DNA of 52,159 nucleotides from Flavobacterium macrobrachii (GTDB lineage Bacteria; Bacteroidota; Bacteroidia; Flavobacteriales; Flavobacteriaceae), in assembly GCF_014486675.1 (NCBI RefSeq), contig NZ_JACTAC010000017.1, positions 1 to 52,159 of the forward strand, given 5' to 3'. The position numbers were made by a program, and so were the translations under genes. A model generated the notes under the pieces. That model was given only the letters and a program-made list of their open reading frames with translations, did no database searches and was not told where the DNA came from. Position 1 is the stretch's first letter. Every line of letters starts with the position of its first letter. Of this stretch, positions 26,884-35,922 are shown one piece after another.

Positions 26884-27629
26884 AGAAAAGAATTATTCCG
26901 TGTTTGGATATTAAAGATGGACGCGTTGTAAAAGGCGTTCAATTTTTGGAATTAAAAGACGCAGGAAATCCTGTAGAATTGGCTTCGTTTTACTCTAAAA
27001 ATGGTGCGGACGAATTGGTGTTTTTAGACATTTCTGCAACATTGGAAAAGCGAAAAACATTAGCCGAAATGGTCACACAATTGTCCAAAGAAATCAATAT
27101 TCCATTCACAGTTGGTGGCGGCATTCAATCGGTTGATGATGCGCGATTATTATTGCAATCTGGTGCTGATAAAGTGAGTATCAATTCGGCTGCCGTTTTA
27201 AATCCTGAGTTAGTTACGCAAATTTCAGATGCTTTTGGTAGTCAAAGTTTAGTCGTTGCTATCGACATCAAAAAAGTGAAAAATGATTGGTTTGTTTTCA
27301 TCAAAGGCGGAACAGAATCAACTGGAATTTTAGCTATCGATTGGGCAAAAAAAGTCGAAAAATTAGGTGCAGGCGAATTACTAATAACTTCAATGAACAA
27401 CGATGGTTCCAAAGATGGATTTGCATTACAAATTACAAATGAAATCAGTAAAGCCGTTTCTATTCCAGTTATCGCTTCTGGTGGCGCAGGAAATTCGCAG
27501 CATTTTATAGATTTATTTACCAAAACTGAAGTCAGCGCCGGATTAGCAGCAAGTATTTTTCACTTTAATGAAGTGCCTATTTCCGAATTAAAAAACGTTT
27601 TAAAAACTCAAAATATTCCCATCAGATGA
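26877..27629 (+). CDS. hisF: Imidazole glycerol phosphate synthase, cyclase subunit
   Basis: This 250-residue TIM-barrel partner of HisH uses its ammonia to make imidazole glycerol phosphate and AICAR. Catalytic aspartates are in [15 protein letters not shown] (D11) and in [11 protein letters not shown] (about 171-181). The phosphate loops VGGGI and ASGGAG are clear. Start and stop overlap hisA and hisIE, by seven and four bases. Confidence 0.96.
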   Translation: MLKKRIIPCLDIKDGRVVKGVQFLELKDAGNPVELASFYSKNGADELVFLDISATLEKRKTLAEMVTQLSKEINIPFTVGGGIQSVDDARLLLQSGADKVSINSAAVLNPELVTQISDAFGSQSLVVAIDIKKVKNDWFVFIKGGTESTGILAIDWAKKVEKLGAGELLITSMNNDGSKDGFALQITNEISKAVSIPVIASGGAGNSQHFIDLFTKTEVSAGLAASIFHFNEVPISELKNVLKTQNIPIR

Positions 27630-28216
27630 AGGTAGATTTCTCAAAAAACAACGGATTAATTCCTGTAATTATCCAAAATAGCGAAACGCAACAGGTTTTA
27701 ATGTTGGGTTACATGAACGAAGAAGCCTTGCAAAAAACACAAGAAGAAAATGTGGTAACGTTCTTCAGCCGTAGCAAAAATCGTTTGTGGACCAAAGGTG
27801 AAACGTCTGGAAATTTTCTAAAAGTAGTTTCCATAAAAGAAGATTGCGATCGAGATGCGTTGCTGATTCAAGTCATTCCCAACGGACCAACTTGCCACAA
27901 CGGAACGACTTCTTGTTTTGCAACAGAACATCAAATTTCTTTTCTAAACGAATTGGAAAACGTCATTGAAAACCGCATTTCGAACCCAAGTTCAGCATCG
28001 TATGTTGCTTCACTTTATCAAAAAGGCATCAACAAAATGGCCCAAAAAGTTGGTGAAGAAGCAGTTGAATTGGTAATCGAAGCCAAAGATGACAATAAAG
28101 ATTTGTTTATTGGTGAAGCTGCCGATTTATTGTTTCATTATTTGATTTTACTTCAAGCTAAAAACATGAAATTAAATGATATAGAACAAGAATTGATGCG
28201 CAGAATGAAGAAATAA
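27626..28216 (+). CDS. hisIE: Bifunctional phosphoribosyl-AMP cyclohydrolase / phosphoribosyl-ATP pyrophosphatase
   Basis: This 196-residue fusion has an N-terminal HisI domain (about 1-95) with [30 protein letters not shown] and the zinc site in DCDRDALL and GPTCH. The C-terminal HisE domain (about 105-196), an all-alpha MazG-like fold, has [14 protein letters not shown]. It catalyses steps two and three of histidine synthesis. It is the last his gene; a 234-base gap with the trp leader follows, and no his terminator hairpin is visible before it. Confidence 0.95.
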   Translation: MKVDFSKNNGLIPVIIQNSETQQVLMLGYMNEEALQKTQEENVVTFFSRSKNRLWTKGETSGNFLKVVSIKEDCDRDALLIQVIPNGPTCHNGTTSCFATEHQISFLNELENVIENRISNPSSASYVASLYQKGINKMAQKVGEEAVELVIEAKDDNKDLFIGEAADLLFHYLILLQAKNMKLNDIEQELMRRMKK

Positions 28217-28225
28217 TTTCATAGA

Positions 28226-28248
28226 ACAAATGTTAAAATTTAAAAAAT
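28226..28248 (+). repeat. Element shared with the his leader region, trp copy
   Basis: This segment matches the his copy at 20985-21007 in 21 of 23 bases and starts ten bases after the hisIE stop, upstream of the trp -7 box. Confidence 0.45.
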
Positions 28249-28274
28249 AGTGCAATTGCAACAAAATAATTCAA

Positions 28275-28282
28275 TACGTTTG
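28275..28282 (+). promoter_or_regulatory. trp operon -7 promoter box
   Basis: TACGTTTG matches TAnnTTTG, eight bases before the leader-peptide ATG. A TTG at 28256-28258 is only 16 bases away, so the -33 element is uncertain. Confidence 0.45.
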
Positions 28283-28290
28283 TACCGATT

Positions 28291-28359
28291 ATGATGAACA
28301 AAATACAAAATACAAATTGGTGGCACATGACTAACTCCGTTCTTGGAATTGGTTGGTAA
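28291..28359 (+). CDS. trpL: trp operon leader peptide with three Trp codons
   Basis: The 22-codon frame (or 21 from the second ATG at 28294) includes NTNWWHM with two adjacent Trp codons at 28318-28323. It ends IGW with a third Trp codon directly before TAA. An intrinsic terminator follows 30 bases later, then trpE. This is the layout of a tryptophan attenuator in which ribosomes stall at Trp codons when charged tRNA-Trp is scarce. The mode of control is inferred. Confidence 0.85.
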   Translation: MMNKIQNTNWWHMTNSVLGIGW

Positions 28360-28389
28360 TTGCTATTTGTAAATTTCTACAATATCGTC

Positions 28390-28418
28390 AAACCCGCTTT
28401 TCCAAGCGGGTTTTTTTT
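28390..28418 (+). terminator. trp attenuator terminator
   Basis: AAACCCGCTT and AAGCGGGTTT form a perfect 10-bp stem with the tight loop TTCC and a long T run. It starts 31 bases after the leader stop codon and ends 32 bases before trpE. Upstream GGAATTGGTT (28344-28353) is only weakly complementary to the 5' arm, so the antiterminator is less clear than in his. Confidence 0.88.
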
Positions 28419-28450
28419 ATGTCTAATTTTTCCAAAACAATTTAAAATAT

Positions 28451-29839
28451 ATGTATTCTTTTCAAACAAAATTTAAAAAAACGCTAAGCGATACGCACAC
28501 ACCAGTAGAATTGTACTTGAAGTTGCGCGATAAATTTCCAACAAGTCTTTTATTGGAAAGCTCTGATTATAAAAGTAAAGAAAATAGTTTTTCCTACTTG
28601 TGTTTTCAACCAATAGCTTCGTTTGTGGTAAAAAAAGAAACGGCAACACTTGATTTTCCTGATGGAACTAGTCAAGTAAAACCAACTAATGCTGTTGAAA
28701 TTGCTTCAGAATTACATCAATTCACCACTTCTTTTCAGTCGGAAGATTTGAATTTGGGATTTGTCACCAACGGTTTATTTGGCTATACTTCTTATGATGC
28801 TATTCCGTTATTTGAAGACATTGAATTTAAAAATCAGTCGTTTGATTTACCGTTAATGCAGTATCATTTGTTCCGATTTACCATTGTTTTTAATCATTTT
28901 AATAACGAGTTATTTATCCTAGAAAATCTTTTGCCCGATCAAAAATCAAATTTATCCGAACTCGTTGATTTGGTAGCCAATCGTGCGGTAACAACCTTTC
29001 ATTTTAAGAAAATAAACGACGAAACGTCTAATTTCAATGATGAAGAATTTTTAGAAAAAATTGCCATTGGTCAGCAACATTGTTTTCAAGGTGACGTATT
29101 TCAAGTAGTGCTTTCGCGAAAATTCAAACAACAATTTCAAGGCGATGAATTCAATGTTTACAGAGCTTTGCGTTCCATAAATCCATCGCCTTATTTATTT
29201 TACTTCGATTATGGAAATTTTAAAATTTTTGGTTCATCGCCAGAAGCACAATTGACGATAAACAATCAAAAAGCCATTATCAACCCAATTGCAGGAACGT
29301 TTAAAAGAACTGGAAATTCAGATGATGATAAAGTATTGTCGGAAGCTTTGCAAATGGATCCGAAAGAGAATGCCGAACACATCATGTTGGTCGATTTGGC
29401 ACGAAACGATTTGAGTAAAAACAGTACTGAAGTAACCGTTGAACGATTTAAGGAAATCGAATTGTATTCGCACGTAATTCATATGGTTTCTAAAGTTAGT
29501 GCACAACTTAAAGACGATTTCAATCCTATTAAAATTCTTGGAGATACGTATCCAGCAGGAACTTTATCGGGTGCGCCAAAGCATAGAGCGATGCAAATTA
29601 TTGACGAAAACGAACCCGATAGTCGCGGTTTTTATGGTGGTGCGATTGGAATTATTGGATTAGATAAAACCTTCAATCACGCCATTTTTATTCGCTCTTT
29701 TTTGAGTTATAAAAACGAATTGACTTATCAAGCTGGATGTGGAATTGTAACAAAATCGGATGCGCAATCGGAACTTAATGAAGTAAATAACAAGCTAACG
29801 GCATTGCGAAAAGCAATTGATTTGGCGCAAATAATATAA
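28451..29839 (+). CDS. trpE: Anthranilate synthase component I
   Basis: This 462-residue enzyme turns chorismate and ammonia into anthranilate with TrpG. The N-terminal allosteric region contains LLLESSDYKSKENSFSYL (about 35-52), matching the LLES-type tryptophan feedback site. The chorismate-binding part carries NPSPYLFYF, INPIAGTFKRTG, ENAEHIMLVDLARNDLSK and AGTLSGAPKHRAM, ending QAGCGIVTKSD. All are standard for active TrpE. It heads the operon behind the attenuator and is three bases from trpG. Confidence 0.95.
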   Translation: MYSFQTKFKKTLSDTHTPVELYLKLRDKFPTSLLLESSDYKSKENSFSYLCFQPIASFVVKKETATLDFPDGTSQVKPTNAVEIASELHQFTTSFQSEDLNLGFVTNGLFGYTSYDAIPLFEDIEFKNQSFDLPLMQYHLFRFTIVFNHFNNELFILENLLPDQKSNLSELVDLVANRAVTTFHFKKINDETSNFNDEEFLEKIAIGQQHCFQGDVFQVVLSRKFKQQFQGDEFNVYRALRSINPSPYLFYFDYGNFKIFGSSPEAQLTINNQKAIINPIAGTFKRTGNSDDDKVLSEALQMDPKENAEHIMLVDLARNDLSKNSTEVTVERFKEIELYSHVIHMVSKVSAQLKDDFNPIKILGDTYPAGTLSGAPKHRAMQIIDENEPDSRGFYGGAIGIIGLDKTFNHAIFIRSFLSYKNELTYQAGCGIVTKSDAQSELNEVNNKLTALRKAIDLAQII

Positions 29840-29842
29840 GTT

Positions 29843-30403
29843 ATGAAAGTATTAGTTATAGACAATTACGACTCGTTTGTGTACAATTTAGTTTGTATGA
29901 TGCATAATTTGGTTGATGCCACAATCGATGTTGTGAAAAATGATAAAATAAATTTTGAAACCTTTCATTTGTATGATAAAATAGTGCTTTCTCCTGGTCC
30001 AGGAATTCCAGTAAATGCTGGAAAAATGATGGAAGTTTTAGAAAAAAATAAATCGGTTGCTATACTCGGAGTTTGTTTAGGTCATCAAGCTATTGCCGAA
30101 TTTTCTGGTGGATTTTTACACAATTTAAGCGAACCTTTACACGGAATTGCCTCTACCATTTCTATCGAAAAAGACGATTATTTGTTTGAAAATATTCCGA
30201 AAAATTTCAAAGTTGGTCATTATCATTCGTGGGTTGTAGCACCTTCAAACACCGCCGATTTTGAAATATTAGCCAAAGATGAAAATCAAAATATTATGGC
30301 AATCAAACATAAAACATTCAATTGGCGTGGTGTACAATTTCATCCCGAGTCCGTTTTGACAGAACACGGAGCGCAAATTATCAACAATTGGTTAAAGAAT
30401 TAG
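29843..30403 (+). CDS. trpG: Anthranilate synthase component II (glutamine amidotransferase)
   Basis: This 186-residue class I amidotransferase delivers ammonia to TrpE. The sequence shows the N-terminal LVIDNYDSFVYNL, an SPGPGIP oxyanion region, the catalytic Cys in LGVCLGHQAI (about 74-83), and the His-Glu end in VQFHPESVLTEHG. Pairing with trpE suggests tryptophan synthesis, although such subunits may also serve folate synthesis. The trpD start lies two bases after the stop. Confidence 0.94.
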   Translation: MKVLVIDNYDSFVYNLVCMMHNLVDATIDVVKNDKINFETFHLYDKIVLSPGPGIPVNAGKMMEVLEKNKSVAILGVCLGHQAIAEFSGGFLHNLSEPLHGIASTISIEKDDYLFENIPKNFKVGHYHSWVVAPSNTADFEILAKDENQNIMAIKHKTFNWRGVQFHPESVLTEHGAQIINNWLKN

Positions 30404-30405
30404 AC

Positions 30406-31398
30406 ATGAAAAATATATTAGACTACTTATACGCACACAAAACATTTTCTAAAGAAGAAGCCAAAGAAGTTCTAGAAAATATAGCTTTAGGAAAATACAA
30501 TTCAAGTCAAATTGCTTCTTTTTTGACGGTTTTCATCATGCGAAATATCACGCTTGACGAACTAATTGGTTTTAGAGAAGCCTTACTTTCGTTGTGTCAT
30601 AAAGTAGATTTATCAGCTTACAATCCGATGGATGTTTGCGGTACTGGTGGCGATGGAAAAAACACGTTTAACATTTCAACTTTAACTTCTTTTGTGGTTG
30701 CTGGAGCAGGAATTCCTGTTGCCAAACACGGAAATTATGGTGTTTCATCGGTTTCTGGTTCGTCTAATGTTTTAGAAAGTTTGGGCGTTGCATTTCCAAC
30801 CGATAATGCCGTTATCGAAACCCAAATTAAAGAAGCGAATATCACTTTTTTACACGCTCCATTGTTTCATCCAGCAATGAAAACTGTTGGACCAATCCGA
30901 AAAGAATTAGGAGTAAAAACCTTCTTCAATATGTTAGGTCCATTGGTTAATCCTGCAGAACCAAAAGTACAAATGAGTGGTGTTTTTAGTTTAGAATTGG
31001 CTCGAATGTACCATTACATTTTGCAAAATAATAATTCCAATTATAGTATTATTTATGGTTTGGATGGTTTTGATGAAATCACTTTAACGGATAGCGTCAA
31101 AATTATTCAAAATGACGGTGAGCACATTTTAAATGCATCCGATTTTCAATTGCCTAAAGTAAATTATGATCAATTATTTGGCGGAAATACCGTTGCCGAA
31201 GCTACAGAAATTTTTACGACCATCATCAACGGAAAAGGAACAACGTCACAAAATAATGTAGTGTTGTCGAACGCCGCTGTGGCCATTCAAACCTATCATC
31301 AAAATTTAGATTTTCAAGAAGCATTTGAACTAGCAAAAATCTCCTTATTTGAACAGAAAGCGAAGCAATCATTAACCATTTTAACTGAAATTCGATGA
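30406..31398 (+). CDS. trpD: Anthranilate phosphoribosyltransferase
   Basis: This 330-residue enzyme attaches PRPP-derived phosphoribose to anthranilate. Key segments are CGTGGDGKNTFNIST (PRPP-binding glycine loop, about 74-88), KHGNYGVSSVSGSSNVLE and GPIRKELGVKTFFNMLGPL. I use the ATG giving MKNILDYLYAHKTF; a longer in-frame start at 30322 would run through the end of trpG and adds non-family residues. The stop overlaps trpC by four bases. Confidence 0.95.
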   Translation: MKNILDYLYAHKTFSKEEAKEVLENIALGKYNSSQIASFLTVFIMRNITLDELIGFREALLSLCHKVDLSAYNPMDVCGTGGDGKNTFNISTLTSFVVAGAGIPVAKHGNYGVSSVSGSSNVLESLGVAFPTDNAVIETQIKEANITFLHAPLFHPAMKTVGPIRKELGVKTFFNMLGPLVNPAEPKVQMSGVFSLELARMYHYILQNNNSNYSIIYGLDGFDEITLTDSVKIIQNDGEHILNASDFQLPKVNYDQLFGGNTVAEATEIFTTIINGKGTTSQNNVVLSNAAVAIQTYHQNLDFQEAFELAKISLFEQKAKQSLTILTEIR

Positions 31399-32183
31399 CT
31401 ATTTTAGATACTATAAAAGCACAAAAATTAAAAGAAGTTGCCGCTTTAAAATCTACAATTCCTATTGAAGCATTAGAGCAATTTCCTTTGTTTCAATCGG
31501 CAACACGTTCGTTAAAAAAAGCCATTACAAGTTCGGTTACTGGTGGAATTATTGCCGAATTCAAACGAAAATCACCTGCCAAAGGAAACATCAATTTAGA
31601 TGCGAATGTGGTTGAAGTTACGCAAGGTTATACCGAAGCATTGGTGTCGGGTTTATCGGTTTTAAGTGATGAAAATTTCTTTGGAGCAAAACCAACCGAT
31701 TTTGAATTGGCGCGACAAAATAATGCTATTCCTATTTTGAGAAAAGACTTTATTGTAGATGAATATCAATTATTTCAATCAAAAGCTATGGGTGCCGATG
31801 TTATTTTATTGATTGCTAAAATTTTGACCAAAAAACAATTGCAGTCGTATACCAATTTGGCTCACGAACTCGGATTAGAAGTGTTTCTAGAAACCCAAAA
31901 CGAAGCTGAAATTTTGGATAATCTTGATTTGAATTTTGATTTGATTGGAATTAACAATCGCAATTTAAATTCGTTTGAAGTTTTGGTTGAAAACAGCATT
32001 AGATTGGCGCAATTACTTCCAAAATCGAGTTTAAAAATTGCAGAAAGTGGCATTCAATCTTTGGAAACAATTCAACTATTAAAAGCCAATGGATTTGATG
32101 GTTTTTTGATTGGAGAATATTTTATGAAAGAAGAACAACCTGCTGTAAAATGTTATGAACTAATTCAAAAATTGAAGGGATGA
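31395..32183 (+). CDS. trpC: Indole-3-glycerol phosphate synthase
   Basis: This 262-residue monofunctional TIM-barrel enzyme closes the indole ring. Visible are AEFKRKSPAKGNI with the catalytic lysine (about 54-66), SVLSDENFFGA, PILRKDFIVDEYQ, GINNRNLNSFEV and AESGIQS. There is no fused TrpF; a separate trpF overlaps its end by four bases. Confidence 0.95.
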   Translation: MTILDTIKAQKLKEVAALKSTIPIEALEQFPLFQSATRSLKKAITSSVTGGIIAEFKRKSPAKGNINLDANVVEVTQGYTEALVSGLSVLSDENFFGAKPTDFELARQNNAIPILRKDFIVDEYQLFQSKAMGADVILLIAKILTKKQLQSYTNLAHELGLEVFLETQNEAEILDNLDLNFDLIGINNRNLNSFEVLVENSIRLAQLLPKSSLKIAESGIQSLETIQLLKANGFDGFLIGEYFMKEEQPAVKCYELIQKLKG

Positions 32184-32806
32184 AGATTAAAATCTGCGGA
32201 ATGAAATTTCCAAAAAATATACTTGAAGTCGGAGCATTGCAACCCGATTATATGGGATTTATTTTTTACCCAAAATCGAAGCGTTATGTTGGTGAAGATT
32301 TTTCATTCAAATCGTTAGAAAAATTACCTGAAAACATTAAAAAAGTTGCTGTTTTTGTAAATGAAGATGTTAATCGAATTATCGAAATTCAAAATGAATT
32401 TTCGTTTGATTTTATTCAATTACATGGAAATGAAACGGTTGCTGAATGTGAAATTTTAAAAGAAAATAACATCAAAATTATCAAAGTATTTTCGGTAGAT
32501 AATTATTTCAACTTTAATGATGTTGTGGCTTATGAAACGATTTGCGACTACTTTTTATTTGACACAAAAACTCCAAAATATGGCGGAAGCGGGCAACCAT
32601 TTGATTGGGAATTATTAGAAAATTACACCTTATCCAAACCCTTTTTTTTAAGTGGCGGATTAAGCATTCATAGCATCGGAAAGATTAAATACGCTAATTA
32701 TCCGATGTTAGTAGGATTGGATTTCAATAGCAGATTAGAAGATACAAATACTAAAAAAATCACTGAAGAAGTGAGCGAATTAATAGAAAAAATAAGAAGA
32801 CGATGA
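32180..32806 (+). CDS. trpF: Phosphoribosylanthranilate isomerase
   Basis: This 208-residue TIM-barrel isomerase starts with the active-site Cys in [10 protein letters not shown] (C5). It shows [21 protein letters not shown] and the active-site Asp in [19 protein letters not shown] (about 125-143), with SGGLS near the end. Start and stop overlap its neighbours by four bases each. Divergence from the family is moderate, as is common for TrpF. Confidence 0.93.
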   Translation: MKIKICGMKFPKNILEVGALQPDYMGFIFYPKSKRYVGEDFSFKSLEKLPENIKKVAVFVNEDVNRIIEIQNEFSFDFIQLHGNETVAECEILKENNIKIIKVFSVDNYFNFNDVVAYETICDYFLFDTKTPKYGGSGQPFDWELLENYTLSKPFFLSGGLSIHSIGKIKYANYPMLVGLDFNSRLEDTNTKKITEEVSELIEKIRRR

Positions 32807-33996
32807 AAACGACTTTACAACCAGATGAAAACGGATTTTATGGCGAATTTGGAGGAGCATTTGTACCCGAAATGTTGTATCCTAACGTTTTGGAATTACA
32901 AAAAAATTATTTGCAAATCATAGCAACCGAAGACTTTCAAAACGAATTCAAATTGTTATTGAAAGATTATGTTGGGCGACCAACACCGTTGTATTTTTCG
33001 AAGAATTTATCGGAACAATTCCAAGCGCAAATTTATCTGAAAAGAGAAGATTTGAATCATACTGGCGCACACAAAATCAACAATGCAATTGGTCAGGTTT
33101 TGTTAGCCAAACGACTCAATAAAAAACGAATTATTGCTGAAACTGGCGCTGGACAACATGGAGTTGCGACTGCTACTGCTTGTGCATTATTAGGTTTGGA
33201 TTGCACGATTTACATGGGTGAAATTGACATCGAACGCCAAAAACCAAATGTAGAACGCATGCGTCTTTTAGGTGCAAAAATTCAACCTGCAACGAGCGGA
33301 AGTAAAACCTTGAAAGATGCAACAAATGAAGCTATCAGAGCTTGGATAAATGATCCAGTTGGAACACATTATATTATTGGCTCGGTGGTTGGTCCGCATC
33401 CTTATCCCGATTTGGTGGCGCAATTTCAATCGGTTATCAGTGAAGAAATCAAAATCCAATTGAAAGAAAAAACAGGCGATGAAAACCCAGATTATGTTGT
33501 GGCTTGCCTTGGTGGCGGAAGCAACGCTATTGGAGCTTTCTATCATTTTATTGACAATGGAAAAACACAATTAATTGCTGTGGAAGCTGGCGGTTTAGGT
33601 GTTCATTCTGGAAAAACGGCAGCTACAATTGCTTTGGGTAAAAAAGGAATTATCCACGGAAGTAAAACCTATTTAATTCAAACTGATGATGGTCAGATTG
33701 TAGAACCACATTCGATTTCGGCAGGATTGGATTATCCCGGAATTGGTCCGATACATTCTTATTTACACGATACAAAAAAGGCGGAAGTGGTTTCAATTAC
33801 TGATGATGAAGCCATGCAAGCCGCATATGATTTATCTCGAAACGAAGGCATTATTCCAGCGATTGAGTCGGCACATGCTTTGGCTTATTTGCATAAAATG
33901 AAACTAAAAACTACCGATGTTGTAGTCGTAAATTTATCAGGAAGAGGCGACAAAGATTTGGCAACATTACAAAATTACAGAAACGATGAACAATAG
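32803..33996 (+). CDS. trpB: Tryptophan synthase beta subunit
   Basis: This 397-residue PLP enzyme condenses indole with serine. The PLP lysine is in [18 protein letters not shown] (about 79-96). Also seen are [14 protein letters not shown], the phosphate-binding GGGSNAIG (about 232-239), and the C-terminal SGRGDKD. The length is that of the TrpB1 type which pairs with TrpA. Its end overlaps trpA by 11 bases. Confidence 0.97.
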   Translation: MKTTLQPDENGFYGEFGGAFVPEMLYPNVLELQKNYLQIIATEDFQNEFKLLLKDYVGRPTPLYFSKNLSEQFQAQIYLKREDLNHTGAHKINNAIGQVLLAKRLNKKRIIAETGAGQHGVATATACALLGLDCTIYMGEIDIERQKPNVERMRLLGAKIQPATSGSKTLKDATNEAIRAWINDPVGTHYIIGSVVGPHPYPDLVAQFQSVISEEIKIQLKEKTGDENPDYVVACLGGGSNAIGAFYHFIDNGKTQLIAVEAGGLGVHSGKTAATIALGKKGIIHGSKTYLIQTDDGQIVEPHSISAGLDYPGIGPIHSYLHDTKKAEVVSITDDEAMQAAYDLSRNEGIIPAIESAHALAYLHKMKLKTTDVVVVNLSGRGDKDLATLQNYRNDEQ

Positions 33997-34759
33997 AATT
34001 CAATCTTTATTTGAAACTAAAAAAGAGAACATTTTGTCACTCTATTTTACAGCAGGATTTCCAAATTTGAACGATACGCTAACTATTTTAAAACATTTAG
34101 ATGAAAGTGATGTTGATATGATTGAAATTGGATTTCCGTATTCTGATCCATTAGCAGATGGACCAGTTATTCAAGAAAGTAGTGGTCAAGCGATTGAAAA
34201 CGGCATGACCTTAAATCTTTTATTCGAACAATTGCAATCGCTTCGAAGCATCACTCAAAAACCAATTATATTGATGGGTTATTTGAATGTGGTTTTGCAA
34301 TTTGGAGAGGCAGCATTCATAGAAAAATGTGCACAAGTTGGTGTTGACGGAATTATCATTCCCGATATGCCATTGCATTATTATCTTTCGAATTTTAAAG
34401 AATTGTGTGAAGTAAATCAAGTTTCAAATGTGTTGCTAATAACACCAGAAACTTCAGAAGAACGCATCAAGCAATTGGACAGTTATTCCTCTGGATTTAT
34501 TTATTTGGTTTCGTCCAATAGCATTACAGGAAGTACCAATGCGATTACTTTTCAAACAGAATATTATAAGCGAATTCAGAATATGAAGCTACAAAATCCG
34601 CATCTAATTGGTTTTGGCGTTCATAATAAAAAGACTTTTGAAACGGTTTGCGAATTTGGTTCTGGAGCAATTATTGGAAGTGCTTTTATCACACATTTGA
34701 ATGAAAATGGTGTTTCCAAAGAATCAATAAGTAGATTTGTTAATCTGATTAAACTATAA
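33986..34759 (+). CDS. trpA: Tryptophan synthase alpha subunit
   Basis: This 257-residue TIM-barrel lyase releases indole for TrpB. Seen are [12 protein letters not shown], the catalytic Glu in [17 protein letters not shown] (about 43-59), the catalytic Asp in [12 protein letters not shown], and the phosphate loops GFGVHNKK and GAIIGSAF. It is the last gene of the trp operon. A 104-base gap with no strong hairpin precedes the bacilliredoxin gene. Confidence 0.95.
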   Translation: MNNRIQSLFETKKENILSLYFTAGFPNLNDTLTILKHLDESDVDMIEIGFPYSDPLADGPVIQESSGQAIENGMTLNLLFEQLQSLRSITQKPIILMGYLNVVLQFGEAAFIEKCAQVGVDGIIIPDMPLHYYLSNFKELCEVNQVSNVLLITPETSEERIKQLDSYSSGFIYLVSSNSITGSTNAITFQTEYYKRIQNMKLQNPHLIGFGVHNKKTFETVCEFGSGAIIGSAFITHLNENGVSKESISRFVNLIKL

Positions 34760-34803
34760 CAAATCTTTATGAAAACAACTATTCGAAAAATTAGAATTCT
34801 CAT

Positions 34804-34811
34804 TACCTTTG
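34804..34811 (+). promoter_or_regulatory. -7 promoter box for the bacilliredoxin gene
   Basis: TACCTTTG matches TAnnTTTG, 52 bases upstream of the start codon. The leader between holds two copies of AAATCTAATAT. Confidence 0.4.
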
Positions 34812-34863
34812 TACAAGATTTTTAAAATCTAATATCATATATCTAAAATCTAATATTAAAATT

Positions 34864-35274
34864 ATGTATCCAGAAGAAATGGTAAAACCAATGCGTGCTG
34901 AATTAACAGATGCAGGTTTTCAAAATTTATATAATTCAGAAGAAGTGAAAAACGCTATCAAAGCTGAGGGAACAACATTAGTTGTTGTGAATTCTGTTTG
35001 TGGTTGCGCTGCAAGAAATGCTCGTCCAGGAGCAAAAATGAGTTTGGATGGAGCTAAAAAACCAGATCATTTAGTGACTGTTTTTGCAGGAGTTGACAGA
35101 GAAGCGGTTGATGCTGCAAGAGAAGAAATGTTTCCTTTTCCTCCATCATCGCCAAGTATGGCTTTGTTTAAAAATGGCGAATTGGTTCACATGCTAGAAC
35201 GTCATCATATAGAAGGTCGACCTGCTGAAATGATAGCAGAAAACCTTAAAGATGCTTACTCAGAATTTTGCTAA
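34864..35274 (+). CDS. BrxA/BrxB family bacilliredoxin (YphP/YqiW)
   Basis: This 136-residue thioredoxin-like protein has the CGC active site in VVNSVCGCAARNARPGAKMS (about 38-57, typical of this family). It also has the conserved PPSSPSMALFKNGELVHMLERHHIEG C-terminal half, quoted here in words: the PSSPS loop, the HMLERH strand and the EGR turn. In Bacillus such proteins remove bacillithiol from mixed disulfides. Bacillithiol or a similar thiol is known in Bacteroidota, so the same role is plausible. Start and length are standard, and a strong terminator follows. Confidence 0.93.
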   Translation: MYPEEMVKPMRAELTDAGFQNLYNSEEVKNAIKAEGTTLVVVNSVCGCAARNARPGAKMSLDGAKKPDHLVTVFAGVDREAVDAAREEMFPFPPSSPSMALFKNGELVHMLERHHIEGRPAEMIAENLKDAYSEFC

Positions 35275-35280
35275 AAAAAT

Positions 35281-35306
35281 AAAATCCTTTCAGTTGAAAG
35301 GATTTT
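35281..35306 (+). terminator. Intrinsic terminator after the bacilliredoxin gene
   Basis: AAAATCCTTTC and GAAAGGATTTT make an 11-bp perfect stem with a four-base loop and a T run. Confidence 0.9.
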
Positions 35307-35390
35307 TTCATTTTTAACGCAACCTTTTTGAAGTTTTTATATCTAATAATAAAAATTGCTTTGAAATTGTTTGACCTAACCCAAAAACCA

Positions 35391-35783
35391 ATGAAAACTC
35401 TTTTTAAAACATTCGTACTTTTAGTCGCATTTTTATCATTTCAATGTTCTGGCTCTGATGATAACTCAGTCTTAAATGATGAAGTAATTACGCAACCAAT
35501 ATTGGATGCAAAAAAAGCTGAAATAACCAATTACATAAACAGTTTTGATTGCTCAGGAAGTTGTAACTACATTGCTTTTGGAAGCAAACCATGTGGTGGA
35601 CCAAAAGAATATTTGCTTTTTCCAAGTTCGGTAAATCTTACTCAATTACAACAAATGGTTACAGAGTTCAATGAAATGGATCATCAATATAACATCCAAA
35701 CTAATGCCGTATCAGATTGTGCTGTTGAATTACCGCCAACTTCTGTAGAATGCGTAAACGGTGATTGTGTGGTTATAAATTAA
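35391..35783 (+). CDS. Cys-rich surface-type lipoprotein, function unknown
   Basis: This 130-residue protein has a lipoprotein signal (MKTLFKTFVLLVAFLSFQ, then Cys19). The residues after the lipidated Cys read SGSDDNS; early acidic residues resemble the export signal that sends Bacteroidota lipoproteins to the cell surface. The mature part contains three Cys clusters (DCSGSCNY, KPCGGPKEY, and near the end CAVE with ECVNGDC), likely disulfides outside the cell. An upstream in-frame ATG at 35328 would bury the signal peptide, so I use 35391. I do not recognise a named function. A terminator follows. Confidence 0.7.
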   Translation: MKTLFKTFVLLVAFLSFQCSGSDDNSVLNDEVITQPILDAKKAEITNYINSFDCSGSCNYIAFGSKPCGGPKEYLLFPSSVNLTQLQQMVTEFNEMDHQYNIQTNAVSDCAVELPPTSVECVNGDCVVIN

Positions 35784-35807
35784 AAATTAAGAATTGCTAT
35801 GAAAAAG

Positions 35808-35844
35808 AAACCCTTTCAATTGAAAAATTGTTAGGGTTTTTTTA
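35808..35844 (+). terminator. Intrinsic terminator after the lipoprotein gene
   Basis: AAACCCT...CAAT pairs with ATTG...AGGGTTT around a small internal T-T loop, followed by a T run. Confidence 0.75.
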
Positions 35845-35858
35845 TTTGAAAAAAGATG

Positions 35859-35866
35859 TAAATTTG
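35859..35866 (+). promoter_or_regulatory. -7 promoter box for the trhO-like gene
   Basis: TAAATTTG matches TAnnTTTG, 56 bases before the start codon. Confidence 0.4.
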
Positions 35867-35922
35867 CCTCGAATTCTTCCATTTAGAGTTCAATACCTAT
35901 TTCTCACTTAAACGTTTATAGC

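Noticed and set aside
30322..30405. Longer trpD start
   Set aside because: It overlaps the end of trpG in another frame and adds residues that do not belong to the family; the ATG at 30406 gives the normal start.
34761..34817. Small peptide gene after trpA (MKTTIRKIRILI...)
   Set aside because: Eighteen codons overlapping the bacilliredoxin promoter, no amino-acid bias and no terminator, so not a leader peptide.
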